Shown here: piece after piece, positions 8,693 to 16,965 of the stretch | How the letters are laid out: each line of letters begins with the position of its first letter | How positions within the stretch are numbered: position 1 is the stretch's first letter | Source: Herbaspirillum huttiense | Lineage (GTDB): Bacteria > Pseudomonadota > Gammaproteobacteria > Burkholderiales > Burkholderiaceae_D | NCBI RefSeq assembly: GCF_004367745.1 | Contig: NZ_CP037993.1 | Coordinates: 1,922,001-1,986,000, forward strand | Direction: 5' to 3' | DNA: 64,000 nucleotides | Notes under the pieces: model-generated | Database searches by the model: none | Seen by the model: only the letters and a program-made list of their open reading frames with translations | Told to the model about the DNA's origin: nothing | Program-made: the position numbers and the translations under genes

Positions 8693-8834
8693 CGCAAATC
8701 AATCGCCATTGTCCGGGCCGTGCCGGTCCCGTTCGCCTTCCCATGCATCCGCGTCGATGCGGGCTGCCGTCGCCGCCTGCAGGGGCGGACTTGCGCCCGG
8801 ACCCTGGCTCGTCATCACCACAGGGGAATTCATC

Positions 8835-10934
8835 ATGCATCATCCGCACCATCACCTTCCTGCGCCTGGCGCGCTGTCCGTTTCGCGCATGGCGCAGGCG
8901 GTAGCGGCGGCGCTGGCCTTGTACGTCTCCGGTTGCGGCCTGGCCGTGGCGCAGGATGCCGGGGCTGGCCTGAAGGAAGTGGTGGTCACCGCCACCGGCT
9001 TCGAACAGGAGGTGGTGGACGCACCGGCCAGCATCACCGTCATCAGCCAGGAGGAACTGAAGAAGCGTCCTTTCCGCGATCTCACCGATGCCCTGCGTGA
9101 TGTCGAGGGCGTCACCATCACCGGTACGGCCAGCGAGAAGGACATCTTCATTCGTGGCCTGCCCGGTGCCTATACGCTTATCCTGGTGGACGGCAAGCGC
9201 CAGAGCACGCGCGATGCGCGGACCAATGGCAATTCCGGCTTCGAGCAGTCCTACATTCCGCCGCTGGAGGCCATCGAGCGCATCGAGGTAGTACGCGGAC
9301 CGATGTCTTCACTGTATGGCTCCGATGCCATGGGCGGCGTCATCAACATCATCACCAAGAAAGTGGCGCGGCAATGGGGCGGCTCGCTGAGCGTAGACAC
9401 CACGCTGCAGCAGCACGGCGACTCGGGCGACGCCTATCAGGGCCAGTTCTACGTCAACGGTCCGATCGCCAGCGAGGTCCTGGGCCTGCAACTGTGGGGC
9501 AAGGTCTACAAGCGCCAGGAAGACCGCATTCTCAACGGCAATACCAAGGCGCTCGATACTGATTTCACCGCGCGCCTGGCGCTCACGCCCAACAAGAATC
9601 ACGACATCCTGGCCGAGATCGGCACATCCCAGGTGCGCCGCGACGCCTCCAGCGATCACACGCTGGCCGCGACCCGTACCACCGCCGACAGCTATACGGA
9701 AAACCCGCGCGACCACATGGCACTGTCGCATACGGGCCGCTACGGCTGGGCCACGTCGGATGTCTCGATCGCCTACGAGAAGGCGCAACGCAAAACTTAT
9801 ACCGAGAGTCCGGTCGGCAGCGATCGCTACACCCAGGCCACGCGCGCGCCAAAGATCGAGAACCTGGTCCTGGACGGCAAGCTGTCCGTGCCGCTGGGCG
9901 CGCACTGGATGGTGCTGGGCGGGCAGTGGAACGAGGCCACGCTCACCGACGTCAATCCGGGCGTGAGCAGCACCCGCGTGCAGGAATTCCGCATTGCCCA
10001 GAAGGCGCTGTTCGTGGAGGATGAGTGGAAACTCACCGAGCGCCTGGCCCTGACCGGCGGTTTGCGGCTGGACCACCACGAGGTCTACGGCAACCACTGG
10101 AGCCCGCGCCTCTACGCGGTGTGGCATGGCAGCGAGCAGCTCACCATCAAGGGCGGTGTCTCGCGTGGCTTCAAGGCACCGGACATTCGTACCATCGCGC
10201 CGGGCTACGCCTACACGACCGGTGGTGCCGGCTGCACCGTCGGTCCCACCGGCACCTGCGGCGTCATCATCGGCGACCCCAACCTCAAACCGGAAACCAG
10301 CACCAGCTGGGAGCTGGGCGCCCTGTGGGACAACCATGCCGGCCTCTCCGGCGGTGCCACGCTGTTCTACACCGACTTCAAGGACAAGGTCAGCAATGCC
10401 CTGGTCTACAACGCCGATGGCTCCATCGCCCGCTGGTCGGCCAACAACAATTACCGTCTCTGGACCAGCTACAACGTGGATCGCGCCACCATCAAGGGCC
10501 TGGAGCTGAGCGGTCGCTGGCAGGCCACGCGCAGCCTGGCTTTCAAGACGAATTACACCTTCACCGATTCGCGCCAGAAGGGCGGCAGCTACGATGGCTA
10601 TGCGCTGGCCCGCACGCCGCGCCACATGTTCAACCTGCGCGCGGACTGGACCCCGGCCGATGCCTGGACGGTGTGGACCGCGCTGAACTACCACGGCAAG
10701 GAAGTCAACGCCGCCGCGCGCGTGGGCACGGCCGGGACCACCATCTCGTCCTCGGGCGTGAAGGAGTACCAAGCCTATACGCTGGCCGATCTGGGCGTGA
10801 CGCATGAGATCAACCAGCGCACCTCGGTGAGCGCGGCCATCTACAACCTCACCGACAAGCGCCTGGACGAGCAGAGCTTCAACACCGTCGGCGACGGCCG
10901 CCGCCTGTGGGTCAGCCTGACCCAGCGCTTCTGA
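8835..10934 (+). CDS. TonB-dependent outer membrane receptor (ferric catecholate type)
   Basis: A 699-residue receptor. The start at 8835 has an AGGGGA site just upstream and gives a signal peptide (SRMAQAVAAALALYVSG, cleavage near AVAQ). The TonB box is probably LKEVVVTA. The plug domain follows (VDAPASITVISQEELKKRPF, GLPGAYTLILVDGKRQ, IERIEVVRGPMSSLYGSDAM, GGVINIITKK), then a 22-strand-type barrel ending in the outer-membrane terminal phenylalanine (VSLTQRF). Plug details resemble FepA/IroN/CirA receptors. The adjacent IroE-like esterase supports a catecholate substrate, which is an inference. The stop overlaps the next ATG by one base. Confidence 0.93.
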   Translation: MHHPHHHLPAPGALSVSRMAQAVAAALALYVSGCGLAVAQDAGAGLKEVVVTATGFEQEVVDAPASITVISQEELKKRPFRDLTDALRDVEGVTITGTASEKDIFIRGLPGAYTLILVDGKRQSTRDARTNGNSGFEQSYIPPLEAIERIEVVRGPMSSLYGSDAMGGVINIITKKVARQWGGSLSVDTTLQQHGDSGDAYQGQFYVNGPIASEVLGLQLWGKVYKRQEDRILNGNTKALDTDFTARLALTPNKNHDILAEIGTSQVRRDASSDHTLAATRTTADSYTENPRDHMALSHTGRYGWATSDVSIAYEKAQRKTYTESPVGSDRYTQATRAPKIENLVLDGKLSVPLGAHWMVLGGQWNEATLTDVNPGVSSTRVQEFRIAQKALFVEDEWKLTERLALTGGLRLDHHEVYGNHWSPRLYAVWHGSEQLTIKGGVSRGFKAPDIRTIAPGYAYTTGGAGCTVGPTGTCGVIIGDPNLKPETSTSWELGALWDNHAGLSGGATLFYTDFKDKVSNALVYNADGSIARWSANNNYRLWTSYNVDRATIKGLELSGRWQATRSLAFKTNYTFTDSRQKGGSYDGYALARTPRHMFNLRADWTPADAWTVWTALNYHGKEVNAAARVGTAGTTISSSGVKEYQAYTLADLGVTHEINQRTSVSAAIYNLTDKRLDEQSFNTVGDGRRLWVSLTQRF

Positions 10935-11929
10935 TGGTGCCGCTGCTGCCGGGCCGCCGGCGTATCCTGGGGGCGGCGATGCTCGCCTGCCTGCCCATCC
11001 GGGCGACGGCCCAGCCGGATCTGTCGCGTCCGCTGGGTCCCACCATCGCTGACACGGGCTCGGCCTGGTATCGCTTCAATCGCTTCACGCTGGGTTCCGT
11101 GGATGGTCAGCGCAGCTACCGCATCACCTTGGGCGTGCCGCTGCGTCGGCCACCGCCGCAGGGCTATCCGGCCATCGTGCTGCTCGATGGCAATGCGGCG
11201 CTGGCGGCCATCGACGAGCCGCAGTTGCAGGCCTTGCAGGAGGGCTCGCCACCGGTCATCGTGGCCGTGGGCTACGACACGCCGCTGCGCTTCGACGTGG
11301 CTGCCCGCGCGTATGACTACACGCCGCCCATCCCGGCCGGTCAGGTCGACGAGGAAACCTCGCGCGGACGACGGGGCGGTGGCGCGACGGTATTCCTGGA
11401 TCTGCTGCAGGATCGCATCCTGCCCCAGGTGCGCCAGCAGGTGGCACTGGACGCCACGCAACTGAGTCTGTGGGGCCACTCCTATGGCGGCCTGTTCGTG
11501 CTGCACGCCTTGTTCACCCGGCCCGGCCTGTTCAGCCGCTATATCGCGGCCAGTCCCTCGCTGTGGTGGCAGGGCGGGGTGATCCTGCAGGAAGAGCGGG
11601 GTTTTCCGGGGGCGCCCGGTGCCCGGCTGTGGCTGATGGCGGGGGAGGCAGAACGGCGCGAGCGCATGCCCGCAGAGGCGGACGATGCACGTACCCGCGC
11701 CATGCTGGCCGCGCGCGCAGCCATCCCGCCGCAAGCCTTGCCGGAACTGGCCGAGCGGCTGCGCGACCGGCACGGCCTGACGGTGCAGTGGCAAAGTTTT
11801 CCGGGACTGGCCCACGGTCCCATGCTGCCAGCCTCGCTGGGACCGGCGCTGCGTATCGCGGCAGGGCTGGCTCCCTGGCCGGGTTTGTATCCTCATGTAT
11901 CGCAAAGTAAAAGTGCGCCGGGCGGCTAG
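10934..11929 (+). CDS. Periplasmic alpha/beta hydrolase, IroE-like siderophore esterase
   Basis: A 331-residue protein of the esterase-D/putative-esterase family. The start overlaps the receptor stop (TGATG). The N-terminus (RRRILGAAMLACLPIRATA) looks like a signal peptide, so it probably acts in the periplasm like IroE rather than in the cytoplasm like Fes. The nucleophile is in LWGHSYGGLF, an oxyanion/strand segment in YPAIVLLDGN, and the catalytic histidine probably in GLAHGPM. IroE-type enzymes cut the trilactone of enterobactin or salmochelin to help release or traffic iron. Specificity for such a substrate here is inferred from its place behind the receptor. Confidence 0.8.
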   Translation: MVPLLPGRRRILGAAMLACLPIRATAQPDLSRPLGPTIADTGSAWYRFNRFTLGSVDGQRSYRITLGVPLRRPPPQGYPAIVLLDGNAALAAIDEPQLQALQEGSPPVIVAVGYDTPLRFDVAARAYDYTPPIPAGQVDEETSRGRRGGGATVFLDLLQDRILPQVRQQVALDATQLSLWGHSYGGLFVLHALFTRPGLFSRYIAASPSLWWQGGVILQEERGFPGAPGARLWLMAGEAERRERMPAEADDARTRAMLAARAAIPPQALPELAERLRDRHGLTVQWQSFPGLAHGPMLPASLGPALRIAAGLAPWPGLYPHVSQSKSAPGG

Positions 11930-11951
11930 CGAGGCATGGATGAGTCCAGAT

Positions 11952-11970
11952 ATAATTGAGAATTATTATT
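11952..11970. promoter_or_regulatory. Second Fur-box-like site, before the PepSY gene
   Basis: The stretch ataattgagaattattatt is AT-rich against a GC-rich background and matches the triplet pattern of Fur boxes (ATAATT...AATTATTATT). It lies 62 bp before the PepSY-protein start and 23 bp after the esterase stop. This suggests the reductase half of the cluster has its own iron-repressed promoter. Confidence 0.65.
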
Positions 11971-12031
11971 ATTTGGTGCGAGATCCGAGGATCCTCGTCC
12001 TGCCCCTCCTTCCCGATTCTGCTGCCGTCTC

Positions 12032-12700
12032 ATGAAGCCCGCTGCCGCCCATTCCCTGCCTGTCGTTGCCGACCAGAAACGCCGCGCCTTCTGGCTCAAG
12101 CATCTGCACCAATGGCACTGGATCAGTTCCGGCATCTGCCTGGTGGCCATGCTGGTGTTCGCCGCCACCGGCCTCACGCTCAATCATGCGGCGCAGATCG
12201 AGGCCAAGCCGCAGGTCACCCATCGCAAGGCTACGCTGCCCGAATCCCTGCTGGCTCCGCTGCGCCAGCAGGCCGAAGCGGCCGATGCCAAAGGCGGCAG
12301 CAAGGCCGCGCTGCCGCCCGCCGTGCGCGACTGGGTCGGCCGTGAACTGGCGGTGACGGTGGATCAGCAGAGCGCCGAATGGTCGGCCGATGAAGTCTAC
12401 GTGGCGCTGCCGCGCCCGGGCGGGGATGCCTGGCTGCGCGTGGCGCTGGAGGACGGCCAGGTCGAGTATGAGAAGACCGACCGTGGCTGGATTTCCTATT
12501 TCAATGACCTGCACAAGGGCCGCAATACGGGCGCGGCCTGGAGCTGGTTCATCGATGTGTTTGCGGTGGCTTGCCTGGTGTTCTGCATCACCGGCCTGTT
12601 CCTGCTGCAGATGCATGCCGGCAAGCGTCCGGCTACCTGGCCGCTGGTGGCGCTGGGGCTGGTAGCGCCCTTGCTGCTGGCGCTGGTCTTCATTCACTGA
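12032..12700 (+). CDS. PepSY-associated transmembrane protein (putative iron reductase component)
   Basis: A 222-residue inner-membrane protein with three predicted helices at about 31-51, 171-193 and 202-221 and a periplasmic domain between the first two. Histidines flank the membrane segments (His24, His26, His29 and His52 around helix 1; His161 and His195 around helix 2) and could ligate heme, as proposed for larger PepSY_TM reductases. The LHQWHWISSG and ITGLFLL segments are typical of the PepSY-associated helix family. Related proteins occur in siderophore-iron reduction loci such as fpvG of Pseudomonas. It is the first gene after the second Fur-like site; heme binding is an inference. 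Confidence 0.8.
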   Translation: MKPAAAHSLPVVADQKRRAFWLKHLHQWHWISSGICLVAMLVFAATGLTLNHAAQIEAKPQVTHRKATLPESLLAPLRQQAEAADAKGGSKAALPPAVRDWVGRELAVTVDQQSAEWSADEVYVALPRPGGDAWLRVALEDGQVEYEKTDRGWISYFNDLHKGRNTGAAWSWFIDVFAVACLVFCITGLFLLQMHAGKRPATWPLVALGLVAPLLLALVFIH

Positions 12701-12773
12701 ATTCGTCGTTTCCCTTAGCCAGACAGGCCCTTGCGGCTTGCAGCCAGTCATCCTGTTTTCTTAGCGAGGTCCC

Positions 12774-13319
12774 ATGAAGCGTAGCAAGTCCGCCCTGTTG
12801 AAACCGACCGCCCTGGCCCTGGCCATGGCGGCGCTGTTTGCCGCTGCCGCCCCGGCCGGCGCAGCGGAGATGAACGTCAAGATTGAAATCCCGACCCTGA
12901 ACGTGGCCGAATATCATCGTCCGTATCTTGCCGCCTGGATCGAACGCGCCGACCAGAGCGTGGCCGCCAACCTGGCGGTTTGGTACGACGTGAAGAAAAA
13001 GGACAAGGAAGGCGAGAAGTGGTTGAAGGACATGCGCCAATGGTGGCGTCGCAGCGGGCGTGAGCAGCAGATGCCCATCGATGGCGTCAGCGGTGCGACC
13101 CGTGCGCCGGGTGAACAGAAACTCAATTTCGGCTCCGGCAAGGGACCGCTCGCCAATCTCGCTCCCGGCGACTATGTGCTGATGGTGGAGGCCGCACGCG
13201 AAGTCGGCGGCCGCGAACTGGTCAAGGTGCCGTTCCAGTGGCCGCCCAAGGCCGCCCAGAGCGCCAAGGCCCAAGGCAGCAGCGAGCTGGGTGCGGTGGC
13301 CCTGGAACTGAAGCCCTGA
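12774..13319 (+). CDS. DUF2271 periplasmic protein with a flavinylation motif
   Basis: A 181-residue exported protein with a signal peptide (hydrophobic residues 12-28, cleavage near PAGAA). The body contains IEIPTLNVAEYHRPYLAAW, characteristic of DUF2271. Residues 103-109 read D-G-V-S-G-A-T, the D-x-x-(S/T)-G-A-T pattern in which ApbE enzymes attach FMN to the threonine (here Thr109) of FMN-binding domains. An apbE gene lies two genes downstream. The protein is therefore probably a covalent flavoprotein that carries electrons in the periplasm. The motif is seen directly; modification is inferred. Confidence 0.85.
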   Translation: MKRSKSALLKPTALALAMAALFAAAAPAGAAEMNVKIEIPTLNVAEYHRPYLAAWIERADQSVAANLAVWYDVKKKDKEGEKWLKDMRQWWRRSGREQQMPIDGVSGATRAPGEQKLNFGSGKGPLANLAPGDYVLMVEAAREVGGRELVKVPFQWPPKAAQSAKAQGSSELGAVALELKP

Positions 13320-13372
13320 TGGCTTGCCATCTCTGACTCCCCAACAAGATCAACCAGAACAAGGAACCTGCC

Positions 13373-14203
13373 ATGTCGTTTTCCCTCAAGCACTTCGCCG
13401 GCCGCTCCATGAAGATCGCCGCCCTGGCCCTGGCCATCAGCCTGCCGCTGTCGGCCCAGGCACACCGCCAGTGGCTGCTGCCCTCGGCCACCGTCCTGTC
13501 GGGCAATGAAGCCTGGGTCACGGTGGATGCCGCCGTTTCCAATGACCTGTTCTACTTCGAACACTTCCCGCTGCGCTTGGACGGCCTGGTCGTGACCGGG
13601 CCCGAAGGCAAGCCGGTGCAAGCGGTCAACGCCTCCACCGGCAAGTACCGCAGCACCTTCGACGTGCAGCTGAGCCAGCCTGGCACCTACAAGATCGCCG
13701 TGGTCAACAATGGCGTCTTCGCCAGCTACAAGGTGGATGGCCAGCAGAAGCGCTGGCGCGGCACCGCCGAGACCCTGGCCAAGGAAATCCCGGCCAATGC
13801 CACCGAACTGAAGGTGACCCAGATGAACAGCCGCGTGGAAACCTTCGTCACCGCCGGCAAGCCGAGCAAGGGCGCGCTGGCCCCGACCGGCGTGGGCCTG
13901 GAGCTGCAACCGGTGACCCATCCTACCGACCTGGTGGCGGGCGACACCGCGACTTTCCAGCTGCTGCTCGATGGCAAGCCGGCTGCGGATGTGGAAGTGG
14001 AACTGGTGCCCGGCGGCATCCGCTATCGCGACAAGCTGCTGGACAGCAAGATCAAGACCGATGCCGACGGCAAGTTCAGCGTGAAGTGGACCGGCCCGGG
14101 CATGTACTGGATGGAAGCCAGCGTCTCCGACCAGAAGACCTCGCTGCCACAGGCCACGCAACGTCGTGCCACCTACATCGCCACCATCGAAGTGCTGCCC
14201 TGA
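13373..14203 (+). CDS. DUF4198 periplasmic protein with predicted N-terminal histidine
   Basis: A 276-residue exported protein rich in beta strands. The signal peptide (KIAALALAISLPLSAQA) ends in a good AxA cleavage site directly before His31, so the mature protein would begin HRQWLLPS. An N-terminal histidine is the hallmark of histidine-brace metal proteins (CopC, LPMOs), which bind copper through the terminal amine and imidazole. The rest has Ig-like or CopC-like strands (VAGDTATFQLLLDGKPAADV). It sits between DUF2271 and apbE in the iron-linked operon. Metal binding is an inference from the N-terminus. Confidence 0.85.
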   Translation: MSFSLKHFAGRSMKIAALALAISLPLSAQAHRQWLLPSATVLSGNEAWVTVDAAVSNDLFYFEHFPLRLDGLVVTGPEGKPVQAVNASTGKYRSTFDVQLSQPGTYKIAVVNNGVFASYKVDGQQKRWRGTAETLAKEIPANATELKVTQMNSRVETFVTAGKPSKGALAPTGVGLELQPVTHPTDLVAGDTATFQLLLDGKPAADVEVELVPGGIRYRDKLLDSKIKTDADGKFSVKWTGPGMYWMEASVSDQKTSLPQATQRRATYIATIEVLP

Positions 14204-14297
14204 TCGCTTGATTGCTTGATCGCCTTTGATGGCATTTGATGGCATTTGATTGACCCTGATGGCACCTGCACTGCAGGTGCCGTTTTCATTGCTGAAG

Positions 14298-15311
14298 ATG
14301 ACGATGTCCCACCGCGTCCTGATCCCCGTCGACCTGCAAGCACCGTCCCTCCTGCCGCCTGATGTGGCGCTCCAGCGCCTGTCCGGGCAGACCATGGGCA
14401 CTACCTGGAGCGTGCAGGCGCTGGCCTCGCGCAGCGTCACGCAGGAGACGATCGCAACGGCCATCGCGGCCCGGCTGCAGCGGGTCATCGACGAGATGAG
14501 TACCTGGGAAGCCGATTCCCTCATCAGCCGTTTCAACCGCGCGCCTGCGGGCAGCTGGCATGCCTTGCCGGCGGACTTTTTCACCGTGCTGGATGCCGCG
14601 CTCACCATGGCCGTGGACAGCGCCGGGGCCTTCGATCCCACGGTCGGTCCGCTGGTGGACTTGTGGGGATTCGGCGCGGGCAGCGTGCAGCGCGACGCAT
14701 TGCGCCTGCCAGACCCGACTTTGCTTGAATCGACCCGCCAGCGTTGCGGCTGGCAGCGTCTCGTGTTCGACCGTGCGCAGCGCAAGGTACAGCAGGCGGG
14801 CGGCGTGCATCTGGATTTTTCCGGGATCGCCAAGGGATATGCGGTGGATCTGGTCGCGCAGGCATTGCGCGATTGCGGCTGCGTGAGCTGGCTGGCGGAG
14901 GTCGGCGGCGAACTGGTCGGGGAGGGCGTCAAGGCCGATGGCCAGCCCTGGTGGGTGGCGCTGGAACGCCCGCCTGCGGATGACAGTCCCGGCATGGTGG
15001 TGGCCTTGCACGGCCTGGCCATCGCCACCTCGGGCGACTATCGCCGCTATGTCGATCACGACGGCCAGCGCTATGCCCACACCATCGATCCCCGTACCGG
15101 TACACCTGTGCGCACTGCACTGGCGTCTGTCACGGTACTGCACCGGCAATGCATGGTGGCCGATGCCCTGGCGACCGTGTTGACTGTACTGGGCGAGGAA
15201 GCCGGACTGTCCTTTGCCCGCGAACGCGGGATTGCCGCTCTTTTCATCACCCGCGAAGCCGGTGGCTTCCGTGAGAGCCTCACCCCGGCCCTGGCCGCCA
15301 TGTTGCAGTGA
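14298..15311 (+). CDS. apbE: FAD:protein FMN transferase (ApbE family)
   Basis: A protein of about 337 residues that moves FMN from FAD onto threonine of target proteins, using Mg2+. Family landmarks: GQTMGTTWSV, TWEADSLISRFN, the LDFSGIAKGYAVDL FAD-binding stretch, EVGGELVGEG, and HTIDPRTGTPVRT followed by MVADALAT. Possible starts are 14250, 14298 and 14304; none yields a clear signal peptide or lipobox, although most ApbE proteins are exported. Its likely substrate is the DUF2271 protein of the same operon. It overlaps the next gene by four bases. Confidence 0.9.
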   Translation: MTMSHRVLIPVDLQAPSLLPPDVALQRLSGQTMGTTWSVQALASRSVTQETIATAIAARLQRVIDEMSTWEADSLISRFNRAPAGSWHALPADFFTVLDAALTMAVDSAGAFDPTVGPLVDLWGFGAGSVQRDALRLPDPTLLESTRQRCGWQRLVFDRAQRKVQQAGGVHLDFSGIAKGYAVDLVAQALRDCGCVSWLAEVGGELVGEGVKADGQPWWVALERPPADDSPGMVVALHGLAIATSGDYRRYVDHDGQRYAHTIDPRTGTPVRTALASVTVLHRQCMVADALATVLTVLGEEAGLSFARERGIAALFITREAGGFRESLTPALAAMLQ

Positions 15312-16825
15312 GCGACGCCATGCAGACCCGATACCTGATGGCCGCGCTGGTGGCGCTGACTTACCTGGTGTTCTGCGTGATGACCTTCCTCCGGCATCGT
15401 CGCGCGCAGCAGTTGCAGCTGGCCCAGTGGGGAACTGTACAGGCCACTGGCCCGCAAACCGTACTGGTCGTCTTTGCCAGCCAGACCGGTACAGCCGAGC
15501 AACTGGCCTGGCAGACCGCGCAAAGTTTGCGCTCAGGTGGCCTGGTGGTGCGCGTGCTGCCTGCCGGACAGTTGACCGATGCCGATCTGCAAGCCACACG
15601 CCTGGCCCTGTTCGTGGCCAGCACCACCGGTGAGGGGGATGCCCCCGATGATGCCTCCGCACTGGCCCGGCAATTGGGCAGCAGCGACGGTGCCGCATTG
15701 CCGGACCTGCGTTTCGGCGTGCTGGCCCTGGGCGACCGCAGCTATCAGCAATACTGCGCCTTCGGCCATGCGCTGCACGCCTGGCTGTGCCGCCGCCATG
15801 CGCAGCCGCTGTTCGATGCCATCGAGGTGGATAACGGGGATGAGGGCGCGCTGCGGCATTGGCAGCATCAACTGGGTGTCCTGAGTGGCCATAGCGATGA
15901 AGCCGACTGGAGCGCACCGGCTTATGGCCGCTGGCGGCTGGCCGGGCGGCGCGTGCTCAATCCGGGCAGCGCGGGGGAGCCGGTGTTTCACCTGAGCCTC
16001 ACGCCGCTGGATCTGCCATCCCCGCAATGGCAGGCCGGGGATATCGCCGAGATCGGCCCGCACAACAGCGGGGCGGCTGTTGATGCCTTCCTGCAAGCGA
16101 TTGGCCGCCAGGACGATTCCCTGCGCGCAGCGCTGGCCACGCGCCTGCTGCCGCATGAGGCTGACCAGCTCGCCGCATTGCGCAGCTTGCCCGATGAGGA
16201 ATTGCTGGCCGCTTTGCCAGCGCTGCCGCATCGCGCTTATTCGATTGCTTCACTGCCCGCCGATGGCGCTCTCGAACTGATGGTGCGCCTGATGCGCCTG
16301 CCCGATGGCCGCGCCGGTCTGGGTTCCGGCTGGCTGGGGCTGCATGCGCAGCCGGGGCAGGAGATCGCCCTGCGTGTGCGCAGCAACCGCAGTTTCCATG
16401 GCCCCGGCGATGATCGTCCGCTGATCCTGATCGGCAACGGCACCGGGCTGGCCGGCCTGCGTGCGCATCTGCGCGAGCGCGTGGCGGCGGGTCAGCGGCG
16501 CAACTGGCTGTTGTTCGGCGAGCGCTCGCGTCAGCACGATTTCTTCCATCAGCAGGAGCTGCAGGAGTGGCAGGCCCAAGGCTGGCTGCAACGGCTGGAC
16601 CTGGCCTTCTCGCGCGATCAGGCCGAGCGCGTCTACGTGCAGCACAAGCTGCGCGCAGCCGCCGATGTCCTGCGGCAATGGGTAGAAGAGGGTGCCAGCC
16701 TCTACGTCTGCGGCAGCCTGCAGGGCATGGCCGGTGGCGTGGCACTGGCCCTGCAGGAGATTCTGGGTGAGGACGCCCTGCAGGCGCTGGCGGAACAGGG
16801 GCGTTACCGGCGCGACGTGTATTGA
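15308..16825 (+). CDS. Membrane-anchored flavodoxin/FAD/NADPH reductase (CysJ-like)
   Basis: A 505-residue protein starting at a GTG that overlaps the apbE stop (GTGA); an ATG follows at 15320. A single N-terminal membrane helix (residues about 9-27) precedes a flavodoxin domain (FASQTGTAEQLA, STTGEGDAPDDA, LGDRSYQQYC), an FAD domain (RAYSIAS) and an NADPH domain (GNGTGLAGLRAHL, LFGERSRQHDF, LYVCGSLQGMAGG). This is the cytochrome P450 reductase/sulfite reductase flavoprotein architecture tethered to the inner membrane. It could supply electrons from NADPH to the PepSY protein and on to the flavinylated DUF2271 protein. No sulfite reductase hemoprotein lies nearby, so a sulfur role is unlikely. 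Confidence 0.9.
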   Translation: MSDAMQTRYLMAALVALTYLVFCVMTFLRHRRAQQLQLAQWGTVQATGPQTVLVVFASQTGTAEQLAWQTAQSLRSGGLVVRVLPAGQLTDADLQATRLALFVASTTGEGDAPDDASALARQLGSSDGAALPDLRFGVLALGDRSYQQYCAFGHALHAWLCRRHAQPLFDAIEVDNGDEGALRHWQHQLGVLSGHSDEADWSAPAYGRWRLAGRRVLNPGSAGEPVFHLSLTPLDLPSPQWQAGDIAEIGPHNSGAAVDAFLQAIGRQDDSLRAALATRLLPHEADQLAALRSLPDEELLAALPALPHRAYSIASLPADGALELMVRLMRLPDGRAGLGSGWLGLHAQPGQEIALRVRSNRSFHGPGDDRPLILIGNGTGLAGLRAHLRERVAAGQRRNWLLFGERSRQHDFFHQQELQEWQAQGWLQRLDLAFSRDQAERVYVQHKLRAAADVLRQWVEEGASLYVCGSLQGMAGGVALALQEILGEDALQALAEQGRYRRDVY

Positions 16826-16965
16826 AGCAGTGAGCGAAGTTTGTGTTGGAGGACCCTGCTGCCCGGCCGGCAGGAGGCTTCAATCTGTCCTTGATTGGCG
16901 TGAATTTGCTTTTTCTCCCCGTTGCGCGAGAGAATGTCACGTCAAATCAATGAGATAAGAACAAC

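Noticed and set aside
15308..16825. Sulfite reductase flavoprotein for cysteine synthesis
   Set aside because: No cysI, cysH or cysG nearby, the protein has a membrane anchor, and the context is iron-linked.
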